Below the pieces are notes generated by a model. It was not told the DNA's origin. It saw only the letters and a program-made list of their open reading frames with translations, and did no database searches. From positions 36,980,377-37,044,376 of the forward strand of contig CM034244.1 of NCBI GenBank assembly GCA_019916065.1: a stretch of DNA of 64,000 bases. Reading direction: 5' to 3'. Position 1 is the first letter of the stretch; each line of letters begins with the position of its first letter. This stretch comes from Vitellaria paradoxa (Eukaryota > Streptophyta > Magnoliopsida > Ericales > Sapotaceae). Positions 13,601 through 23,502 of the stretch are shown here, piece after piece. The translations under genes were made by a program, and so were the position numbers.

Positions 13601-16600
13601 TCCTTATCTTCCAATCCAACTAGCTCCCCCTGAAGATAAGGATCAGAGAAATAACTCTCTTGTTCAGCAAAAGTGACATCTGCAGAAATGTAGGTTTTGC
13701 CAGTTGTAGGACTGTAACACTTGTACCCTTTTTGAGTAGAAGAATATCCTATAAAGACACATTTGATGGCTCTAGGGTCCAATTTACTCCGACTATGAGA
13801 ATGAACATGAATAAAGGAGGACACATCCAAAGACTCTAGGAGGCAACTTAGTAGAAAGATGGACTATTGGGAAAATACCTGGCAAGAACATTTATTGGAC
13901 TTTTGAAGTCAAGTACCCTGAGAAGGAGTACGATTGATTACATGAGCAACAATTAGGACAGCTTACCCCCAAAAACTCTTTGGGACATGATTTTGAATTA
14001 GGAGAGCTCGAGTAGATGCTAGGAGATGACCATTCTTCCTTTCAGCTATACCATTTTGCTGGGGTGTATCAACACATGAAGATTCATGAACAATTCCTTC
14101 TTTTTGAAAGTAAGCTGATAAGGTTTTGTTAAAATAATCTCTAGCATTGTCTGTCCTTATTCTTTTAATCCCCACATCAAACTGAGTTTTGATCATGTTA
14201 TGAAAAATGGGAAAAATGTTGCTCACGTCAAATTTCTGTTGAAGAAGGTAAATCCAAGTAACTCGGGTGCAATCATCTATAAAAGAGACAAACCAACGAG
14301 CCCCTGAGATATTAGGAACACGAGATGGACCCCAAATATCACTGTGAATTAAAGAGAATGGAACAAAGGATCTCTCATTATTCAAAGGAAAAGAAACACG
14401 AAGATGATTAGCAAACTCACAAACTTGACAATGAAAATCTTCTATCTTAGTATCCTTAAATAAATTTGGAAACATAAAACTAAGAGTACGAAATGAAGGA
14501 TGCCCAAAGCGAAAATGGTAGAGCCAAATCTGATCTTTATTCGAATGAGACAAAAAGGAAAGTCTTGATGACTTGTTTCCAACTCGCTCATTGCCATTAG
14601 GTAACTCAAGGTAGTAAGTCCATGTTCTGCCCTGGCATGTCCAATCGTCTTCCTCGTAACTTGGTCCTGAAAAAGATAAGAGGTATAAGAAAAAATAACA
14701 TTACAGTTCAAATCCTTTGACAATTGATAAACAGACACGAGGTTGGTAGATAGCTTAGGTACATGGAGTACATTTTTAAGAGTAATGAATGGGCTTAAAA
14801 CAATGTCTCCTTGTCCAGAAACAGTGGCTAATGATCCATCAGCAATAATGATTTTTCTATTGCTAGGACATGGTTGATATGTGATAAACTTATATGCAGA
14901 GTGGGTCATATGATTTGTAGCTCCAGAATCAATAATCCAGGCATTTGACAGATTGGAATTAGAAGCACTCAAAGCATATAAGGAGTGAGAGTTACCTGAT
15001 TTTGCTAAGGAACATGTACCTGAGGCCTTTTCTAATGAATCAAGGAGTAATTTCAGCTTCCTGATGTCTTCTTTGCTAAATACACTCTCCTTTTCATTGC
15101 TAGGCTGGGTTTCTTCTTCCTTGGTTTGAGTCACATATCCCTAACTCCTCTAAATGTAGTTTTTGGAATTTTGATTCCACTGGGAACTTGGAGGCTTTCC
15201 ATGAAGTTTCCAACACTGTTCTTTAGTATGACGGGGCTTTTTGCAGTGGGAACACCAAAGGCCATCCTTACCAGAAGACTTGCCTTCGGGTTTTCCATTA
15301 TCTGAACCAGTAGTGTTCGAGACTGAGAATTTCTTATCTTTATTTTTTCCAACCATAGCCGACCCCTCGATTGGTGATGAATATAGCATGACTCCCCTGC
15401 GACTTTCTTCAGCATTGATGATGGAAATGGCTTCAGTGAGTGAGGGTAGTTCTTTTCCTCCCCAATATTTGGACTCTTACTTGATCAAACTCTGTGTTCA
15501 ACCCAGCAAGAAACTCATATACACGTTCTTTCTCAATGAATTTCTTTAGCGCAGTTGCATCTTCACTACACTTCATATCAATGCACCGATAGTGATCCAT
15601 TTCTTGCCATAAACCTTTTAACATGTTGGCGTACTCTGTGACAGAGCGTCCTCCTTGTTTAGTGCCAAAATCTTAGTCTTGATTTCAAAAATGCGAGCAG
15701 CATCCCCAACCTTGGAGTACGTCTGTTTAGCAGCATCCCATATGTCTTTTGCAGTTGGAAGAAACATAAAAGTATCATTGATCTCAGGTAGCATTGAACT
15801 CCAAAGCCAGGACATAACCATGGAGTCCTCTTCATCCCATGCATCGAATGTTAGGTCTCCCCTTTTAGGTCTAGTTTCAAGTAGATGGCTTAGTTTTGCT
15901 TTCCCTTTCAAAAAAGTTTGAACCAATTGAAACCACTTCATGTAATTTTTACCATTCAACTTGTAGGCAGATTGAATACTTGGCAAGTCTCCTCCTGTTG
16001 AGCTGAAAATGGTCACCTCGTTTTGAGGCTGAGAGGTGACTGATTTTTCTGTCAAATCTGACATCGTATAGAGAAGGGTATATGGAGAAAAATAAAACTA
16101 ACCAGAGAGAAAATTTTCTCAGGCTTGGAAACAGAGAAAGGACAGTCCAGCACACTTGCACAGACCTTTGGTTACGGGAAAAAATTGAACCAGTCAAAGA
16201 AAAATCGTAGGAATGGAAAAGGAACACCTGGGCAAGGAAGAGCAAAGGCCGGCGACTAGATCTGGAGAATGGCGGTGAGCAATAGTGCCTCACGCGCCGG
16301 CGCGTGGGTCGGTGTACAGTTTCTTCGACGGCGCGTGGCACGGCAGCTGGCGGTGATCTTCTGGTATTTTGCCGATCGGAACCCTCTGAGTACTTCTACC
16401 GAGCGCGTGTGTGCTGGATATAAAGAAAAAATGGTAATGAAGGCCGGGCAGTGAAGAGACAGTAAAGGGTTTACGCAATGAAGGCTGTAAATTCTATTCC
16501 CAGAAGAGCTTCTGCAGCTTTGATACCATGAGAAAAAAGGAGAATAGTTTTATTCATACTTTTAATCTGTATGTTACATATCCTATTTATAGTGAGATAC

Positions 16601-19600
16601 AATCTCCTAAATATGGTAAACCTATCAATCATAATCAATTACAATTAATTACAATAACCTAATTACATAAACAAATTCCTACAAATCCTCTTGCAAATCC
16701 TCTAATAAATTCAAATTAGCCAACATAGATATACCATCCAAACACACCACTGGAGATTTTTGCTTTCTTCATTGTGTATTGAGGACCAGAAATTTAGAAA
16801 GGATCCTTAATTTACTCACACTTCGTATTTTTTGACACTATAAACAATACAATAATGGTACTGATGTCTAGGAATAAAGCAGTTCTTGCTTTTTCTTCCA
16901 TTAATTCCTTAAGTAGTGTGGTATGCGTTGGGTAAATACCTTTGCTATATCTAATTCTTTGTTTATGTGTCTCTCCTGAAGGATCCTTTTGTATGCCATG
17001 CAAGTGATAAGTTTCTTTTGAGTATATATATATACACATTACTCAGTTTGATTAAGTAAATTGCTGCTCGATAGGGTCCACATAGGCACAAGCCTCGTGC
17101 ACTAGCCGCCCTTTATAAGTTTATAAACTACTAAGTTTCATTATAAAGAAATGTGTATTATGAATATATTTTTTTGTGATGCACAGGTTAACAACTAGCT
17201 TAGAGATTTGTAGGAGGATTGGCTACTAAAGTTAGATTAAGAGATCTAAGTGAATGAAGTAACGTTTCAATTGCATTGATAAGGTGACTATTGATGGTAG
17301 GGAGCTGAAGAGAGGAGATTCATGGTGGCCTAAGTTTGATGGGGCTGGAATTGCCTGCCATTTTCGGTGCTGAAACTTGAGTCTGGAAGGCGCATTTTGT
17401 GAGTAGGAAATCTGGAGAGCTCTTAATCTGCTGAATGGAGACAAGGACCTTGGTCTTGATGGCCTGAGATGACTATGGATTTTCCCTTGAGTTGCTGGAA
17501 TGTCTTAAAAGACACATTTTGCAGATCTTTCAAGAATTTTATAAAATTGAAAAGCTCGAAAATAGCCTCTATGCGTCATTTATTGCTTGGGATTTCAGAT
17601 CGATAAAGCCTACTAGGGAGTTTATATAAGATAATAGTAGGTGTTTTGGCATTGAGATTGAAGCAAGTTCTTAAAAGTATAACGTTTGGTGTCAAAATGT
17701 ATTTGTGGAGGGTCGTCAAAGACTTGATGCAGTTCTTGTAGCTATTGAGGTGGTAGATACTAGGATTAAGAGTGAAATAAGCTAGCCATGTTAATAGCTC
17801 ATCAGCGCATGGTCTGCATGCTTCACAATTAACCTCTTGCTCTGCTCCATTGATGACCAAGATTTGTTTAATTTCTTGAATTTTGGTGAGCGTTTGGATA
17901 TTTAATTGAGGCTCTTTTATGTCTTTTTAATTGGATGGTATCCTTAATGCTTTTAAACAAAGTCGTAGTCCCAAAGCTAGTTCGGATCAGTTATATGAAT
18001 CAAAACTAATGGATGTTTCTGTGAGGTCAAGTGACTATGTTTTACATTGGCTGTCAACCTACCGTAATGTCTCTCCTTTATCTGGGCTTGGGAAAAACTC
18101 TGTTAAAATAAATACACTAGACCGGCTGTGTTAAAAAAAAAAAAAATGGCTGAATGAAGTTGGAAGGGGAGATGTGTAACTAGACCTTGCACTGGCATGG
18201 ATTTCAAATAAATCCATTCTTGTTACTTAAAATTTTTAGTACAAGACTTTAATTCTAACCATGCACCCTTTTGAAATCTTTATATGTGCTATATTGATTT
18301 TATAATCCATACTCAGCTCTTGGGTTATTTAAAAAATATAAATACATCCGTTGTGGATGCCTTGATCCACTTAGTTGTTGATGATGAGACAACAGTGATA
18401 TATGGAATTCAATATTTCCTTGAACAAATGAAGTTTCATTTCCTTCTGAAACAATTCGATGTATTGCCTCTGCAGATCAAAGAATATCCTGGATACAACT
18501 TCATTGGTCTAATATTTGGCACTGCAAGTGATACTCAAAAACGATTGGAGAAGGTAAGTTTCTCATTAGATGTCATTATGTGTCAATGCTGGGTGGTTTT
18601 CGTTTTAATTAATAATTGGTGCTTCCTAAATACAGATGTTATGGTGAACATTGTCTACTTTTTCATTATTTTTCATTTAAAACTTCAAACCAGGAAACAG
18701 GGGCTAGAATTCGAGTTTATGGTACTAAAGCAGATACCGGAGAGAAGGTAATTTTCTTGAATAAATACAATTGTACTATTTCGATAGTCAGGCATAAACT
18801 TCTACTTCATATAGCAACTCCCTTCCTCGTATTTATTTAATCTTTCTTTCTGTTTCCATGGTGTTGTCCTACATGCCAAATATTAACATTTTATTGTTTA
18901 CTCTGTCTGTCCTGTGATTTTGGAATTGTATAATCTAATGTTCATCTAGCTCGACTAACCATTCTTCCCTCACTCCACATTAAAAATGCTCAGGTTGAGA
19001 TTGCCCCATCTGATGGAAATGAGGCCCATGGTGCTTACGAAGAGTTGTATGTTCAGATATCTGCTGACACGTTCGACAAGGTTGATGCTGCAGTTTCCCT
19101 AATTGAACTGCTTGTCACCCCAGTTTCAGTGAGTGTCATGATTCTAAAGCTAATTCATGCTTGTTTTGTTTTAGTCATAGTTACCAGAAATAATTGATTA
19201 CTCCTGCAAACCACGTTTTGGCACACGTTCCCGACGTGGTACACTAACATTCCAATGTACTAAGTTTAATGATCCAAAAAGGATCGATAACAAATTGAGT
19301 GATAATAACCAATAAGTTTTAGCTTTTATGAAATGATGAGTAAAGATTCATATCAAACAAAGTGTCTCTAGTTTCATGAATATCCATATTGTTTTATTTT
19401 CTTAAGTAATTATTGTTATTTTAAAGTAAGTTATATTTATATACCAAAACATTTTAGTAGTATGATGACTCTATGAGAAGCCTACTTTCTATCGTATTAC
19501 ATTTTAGAGTATAAGCATATCAAGTTCTCATTTTTGTACCGTGCACCGAAATGATCTAGGTTTTAGGTTACGTTGGTTTTACTATAAAATTGAAGTAAAT

Positions 19601-22090
19601 GTAGATTAGAATTAAGGTAATTATGTCATTGTATATGCATTTTGGGTTTCTATCTATGGGTTTCTTCCCATGCTGTATAGTTTGATTTTTATAAAGAGGG
19701 CAATAAGCCCCTTGTTCTGGGTGTCTTGATGAGTCAAATTCCTTGATTCTCTGTATCACACCTTGGTAGCATATAACACAAAGCTATTGTGTTCAAACTT
19801 GCTGCCAACCCAAAAGGTAAATTGTCGCATGTGTCCTTTCGAAGAAACAGTCTAACTACACATGACGTGGTTTGTTGAGAGAAAGTAAGTCAATATAAAT
19901 AATAGTTTAACCTTTTGAATGAGATTGTGGCTAGCAGTTTAAACAGCCCCCACTTATGACCATTAATATTAGGGTTTTCACCCTTAGCAGCCTCACAAAT
20001 GTGGAGGCCAAGTTAGTGGGCTACAAGTGTAGTCAAAGAGTTGTGCATATAGCCACTCCATAGCCTTTGCAGCCTCACAAATGTGGTGGCAAGTTAATGG
20101 GCTGCCAAGTGTAGCCAAAGAGCTTGCATTATAACTACCATTGTTTTTACTTTCTCATTACAGCTTTATAACCTTCTATTTTTTGGTATTTTCATAATAA
20201 GTCGTGTATTAAAATCCTTGTTATCTTTAATTTTGTTACTTCCTCTTAGGTAAATCCATCAGCTGTTTCTACAACATCAACTTCAGTTTCTGGTGATAAT
20301 GTGAATGTTGTTGATCAAAGCCAAGGTACATCCACTCCTTATACGGTACATCCTGTTGGGTTGAACCAGGAAGTAGCACAGTCAGTTGTGGAATCTGCCC
20401 AAACTCCACAAGGTCAATTTCTTCCGTACCCAGGTCCATGGTTCGGAGCCAGGTCATCACAGGCCCCTCTTCGTCCACCTTCTGGATTCATTCTCCCACC
20501 AAATCCTTCAGCGGCGATACTCAGCACTCCCATCCAAGTGTCATCATCACCATTCAATCCTCCACACATGCCATCACTGTTTGGTCCTCGACCAGTTCTA
20601 CCAGCTGGGCTTGGCTCTGTTCTCCCTAAACCCTTCTCTTGTTCCTTCCAGGCCACAGCGACCACTTCTTCAGCACCCTTTCATGCCTCAGGCACCCTTT
20701 GGTCATACTGGCACCCCGAGAAATCCTTCCATTGCCAGCTTTACAGGCACCACCTGCTCAACCCAGTATTTCAACTCCACCTCCATTTACTGGTAATCAA
20801 CCTTCAATAACAGGGTCACCTCTGGTTGTAAGGCCATTAGGGCCTCCACTGTCTCATCCTGTGTCCAGGCCTCTTTCGGGACCACTCCCTGAGAGGCCAT
20901 TGACCCCTGCTGTGAACTCGACCCAGTGGCTTCCATCTTCAGCTCCAGGCAGCATGGTACAGATGGCACCCCCAGTGGTTCCTCCTCAGGGGCCTTATCC
21001 TACTTCACAACCCATTATTGCCTCTGGAGCTCCACTCCCTAATACTTCAACGGTGAATATGGTCTCACCTGTAACCTTTCCACCCAGGCCATCTGCTCCC
21101 GAGTCTTCTAGCGCAGCTGGAAACCATAGTATTGCAGGCCTGGCCTTAACTTCTGGTCCACAGCCTCAAGCAGGGCTTCCCCCGCCGTCATCTTTAGTTC
21201 CAAACCAAGTACCTGCACCTTTGTCTGCTCATAGACCGATCCAATCCTCATCTCCTATTGTGCCAATGCGTCCAGTAATGGCACGGGCTCCGCCAGTGGT
21301 ATCCACATCAACGGCACCACCACCACCTCCACCACCTTCACAAGTGGGAATTCCAAGTCCTCTTTCAGCAACTGCACCAACTTTTACACCTATGGTACCT
21401 CCTCCTACAGCTCCGAAACCACACCCAAACTCCAGTGATTTTACTTTTCAGCCTCACCAACTCAATAATCTAGGTTCTCAATCAGTTCCAAGGCCTGGCA
21501 TTCAGACTCCACTTACGAATACACGCCCCCCAAATCTGACATCACAAGCTCGCCCTCTAGCACCTCAAACACCATCTTTCCATCCCGCTGTACAGACTTC
21601 ATCTCCGCAACCTGTTATGCAAAGTTTCCAAAGACCACAGCTTATTAACAACCAGATGAATCAAATCCATGGCCAAATGGGATCACCCTTTACTGGAAAT
21701 CCAACTGTCACCTCCGCTCCAGTTAGGCATCCCACATTTCCGAATCCAAATAATCCTGTTGCATCTAGCTCTCCTCTTCCTCAAATGGGACCGAGGAACT
21801 TAAATCCTGGTCCCCATGCAGCGGTTCATATGGGCAGTCCTTTCCCTCGTAGCCCTGGAAGCCCTTTGCAGCTTCAGCAAAATTATCGGCCACCGAACCT
21901 CTTTCCTCCAAATCAGCAGCAGCTGGTTAGGGTTCTTCCCTCTCCATCGGGAGCACAGCAAGTTTATGATCCGTTCTCACCCACTTCTGCAAGTGTCCTG
22001 CCTCCTCAGGGAGGTAATCTGGTGAAGATGAAGAAGCAGGAGAGCGATCCAGAGTACGAGGACTTGATGGCTTCAGTTGGAGTAAAATGA
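8898..22090 (+). CDS. SF1/BBP-like KH-domain protein with Pro-rich tail (frameshifted last exon)
   Basis: Coding exons by splice borders and phase: 8898-9206, 9589-9711, 9794-9833, 9919-10001, 18476-18553, 18694-18747, 18994-19128 and 20250-22090. Exons 1-7 give about 274 residues: a Ser/Thr-rich start, KWGPDLSQDAAVRKGRA near residue 83, then the SF1-type helical region (LNPSYKAPSDYKP near 160) and a single KH domain (about residues 182-274, EYPGYNFIGL to LIELLVTPVS). Known SF1/BBP binds the intron branch point during early spliceosome assembly; here that role is only inferred. Differences from SF1: the usual GPRG loop reads GTAS, and no zinc knuckle or RRM is seen. The last exon encodes about 600 Pro-rich residues ending YEDLMASVGVK, but it reads in three successive frames (changes near 20626 and 20740). 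As sequenced, the frame entering this exon stops at 20810. The fourth intron is 8.5 kb and full of transposons. Confidence 0.8.
10581..10616 (+). repeat. (TG)n microsatellite
   Basis: A run of TG dinucleotides in the large intron of the SF1-like gene, followed by an AAAAG-rich purine tract (10640-10700). Open frames across it encode only repeat-derived His-Thr or Phe-rich peptides. Confidence 0.9.
10849..10951 (+). mobile_element. tRNA-derived SINE with perfect target duplication
   Basis: A roughly 100-bp element with an A-box-like TAGCTCGGTGGTTGAG and a B-box GGGTTTGAACCCG, ending in an A tract. It is bounded by identical 14-bp copies of AAAGAAAGGGATTT at 10835-10848 and 10952-10965, the hallmark of LINE-assisted retroposition. 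It lies in the fourth intron of the SF1-like gene, in the sense direction. It is too short and too poorly folded to be a functional tRNA gene. Confidence 0.8.
10984..11247. mobile_element. MITE in SF1-like intron
   Basis: Inverted ends GTGTGTTTGGTAATTACC (left), and at the right a segment whose reverse complement reads TACCCGTTTAGTAACTACC. The interior repeats the phrase TTTTGGTGCAAAAGT and its variants. About 260 bp, non-coding. It lies immediately 3' of the SINE at 10849-10951. Confidence 0.55.
11463..11659 (-). repeat. 3' LTR of the copia element
   Basis: 197 bp, TG...CA, preceded by TAGAT. By eye it differs from the other LTR at a single position near its outer end (TGAGGAAAAA here, TGAGAAAAAA there). 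It would carry the polyadenylation signals for the minus-strand transcript. Confidence 0.93.
11660..11672 (-). promoter_or_regulatory. Polypurine tract of the copia element
   Basis: On the minus strand this reads GCTTGAGGGGGAG, directly adjoining the 3' LTR. This is the expected place and composition for the plus-strand primer. Confidence 0.85.
11690..16064 (-). pseudogene. Broken copia gag-pol of the intronic element
   Basis: Domains recognisable on the minus strand, in order: gag (16064-15433, two frames); CCHC zinc knuckle CSHCKKPRHTKEQC (near 15250); protease DSGATNHM (near 14920); GAG-pre-integrase and integrase (14553-13963) with HSDIWGP, RTDNA and GIAERKN carrying the D,D,E residues; integrase C-terminal part (13830-13444); reverse transcriptase (13319-12075) with YVDD; and RNase H (12058-11690) with SSIEAE, YCDN and KHVEIDRH. 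Catalytic motifs are largely kept, but the polyprotein is split over at least eight open segments by frameshifts and stops. The copy therefore cannot make an intact polyprotein as sequenced. Confidence 0.9.
16517..16528 (-). promoter_or_regulatory. tRNA primer-binding site of the copia element
   Basis: On the minus strand, TGGTATCAAAGC follows the 5' LTR directly. It matches the usual plant copia primer site for initiator tRNA-Met (TGGTATCAGAGC) with one mismatch. Confidence 0.88.
16529..16725 (-). repeat. 5' LTR of the copia element
   Basis: 197 bp, TG...CA, followed on the + strand by the target duplication TAGAT. It would contain the element's promoter, read on the minus strand. Confidence 0.93.
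17430..17790 (+). pseudogene. L1-type LINE reverse transcriptase relic
   Basis: In broken + strand frames one can read GDKDLGLDG (compare the common plant L1 motif GDKAPGPDG) near 17438 and NVFVEGRQRLDAVLVAIEVVD near 17700-17760 (compare NAFVEGRQILDAVLVANE). Several stops interrupt the frame and no 3' tail was identified. It lies in the large intron of the SF1-like gene, in the sense direction. Confidence 0.65.
19987..20130 (+). repeat. Tandem duplication, period 82 bp
   Basis: Two copies beginning GCAGCCTCACAAATGTGG at 19987 and 20069, diverged by several substitutions and small indels. They lie in the intron just before the last exon of the SF1-like gene. Confidence 0.8.
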
Positions 22091-22270
22091 TTTCAGCAGG
22101 TTTAGTAGCAGCTTTTAGTTGCGTAGGTTCTGGTGACTAAATAATTTTCAATTTTAATTGTAATATGTGAAAACTTCTAATTTTCTCCTCCTCAGAATAA
22201 TAGGCTTATTCTTTTTTCTGTTGATGATGATTGTATACTCTGCTGCTTATCAAGGGAAAAAAAAATGATT
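22091..22270 (+). terminator. Probable 3'UTR of the SF1-like gene
   Basis: After the TGA at 22088-22090 comes a T-rich leader to polyadenylation with AATAAT-type words near 22196. The cleavage site cannot be fixed from sequence. Confidence 0.4.
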
Positions 22271-23180
22271 GTATACAGTGCATTTCATCATGTTGTAGAG
22301 AAGATGAATTCATCAGTTATGAATTATCTACAATGTGTGCGGATACCATAACGCTGAAGATGCAAGATATATAGGCTTTGGCTATGGGGCCATATTCCCC
22401 CACTATTTTGAAAGCTTGAGAAGAAAAGAAAATTTGGTTTTGGCTATCATTTCTTTGCAAAAAAATTTCAGCCTAACTCTATATTTTCGTTGCTCTCGCT
22501 ACATAACCTTAGAACTATTAAAATTTAGGAATAATTACACTCTCTCCTTGTAGTTTGGACAAAAAAACACTCATCTTTTTTAGTGTAAAATCAACACATT
22601 ACTCACTTGTGATTTAGACTAAAATGTAAAATTATCAAAACATATTACATTTAATTAGATTTTATCAAACATACCATGTAGACTAATATATGTTAGTCTA
22701 AAAAAGTATTGTTTAAAAAACAAAGACTCATTAAGTCACTGTAAAAATAAAATATTGCTTCATTTTAACTTAAATATGGTTAAAAGTGCACTTTTATTTT
22801 TTTATTTTTGTGAAAATCTTTTTCCCTATGAATTTATCACAATAGATTTAAACTATGAACTAAATTGTCTTATTTTTTAGACCAATTCGGATTTACAAAA
22901 TTTACTCATACAGGGTTTAAAACATTCAATGAAATTTGTTTGGTACAGGTTTTAAAACATTCGATGGAATTTATCTGCTTACAAAACTTGGTTCTAACTT
23001 CTTTTTTTTTTTTTGGTAAATTTTTCTCTTATATGATTTTTTTCACCAAAATTTAATTTTTTTTTTCAAAATCTATACTTTTTAGATTTTATCCAAATAG
23101 ACTTTTTTTTTTAATATATGAATATGATTAACACGCCTAAAAGTCACAGTTTCAAAGAATAAATTAAATTTTGGTGAAAA
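22270..23180. other. Convergent intergenic spacer
   Basis: AT-rich DNA between the 3' end of the SF1-like gene (+) and the 3' end of the plastid-protein gene (-). No gene, RNA or clear transposon is seen. A GA microsatellite lies near 23192. Confidence 0.5.
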
Positions 23181-23502
23181 AGGTCATCTAAGAGAGAGAG
23201 AGGGAGAGAGAGAAGCTAAAACCATCTTTGTAACCAAACGGAGCCTAAAACGAGGCCATGAAGCATCCAAACTCAATTTCTGGACTTGTGAAGAGGGCAC
23301 TACGCACAACCACCAAGATGTACCAAAAACCATAGCCTTCAGTTGTATAGAAACTTCAGCAGTTCTAAACTGAAGAATAACATCAGTGGTCCCTTCAAAA
23401 GGGAACCACGAAAATTCAGTTGGAACTTCCTCTTGATACAATATATATACAAAGGCGAGGTGGATCACTATATACAAAAACTGTTGAGACAACAAGGATG
23501 AT

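Larger units (their letters stand above)
11463..16725 (-). mobile_element. Full-length Ty1/copia LTR retrotransposon, antisense in intron
   Basis: A 5.26-kb element flanked by the 5-bp duplication TAGAT (11458-11462 and 16726-16730). The two 197-bp LTRs begin TG and end CA. On the minus strand the order is LTR, primer-binding site, gag, protease, integrase, RT, RNase H, polypurine tract, LTR, which is the copia order. The short LTRs suggest an Ale/Retrofit-like lineage, but this is a guess. It lies antisense to the host gene, inside the intron 10002-18475. Confidence 0.93.
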
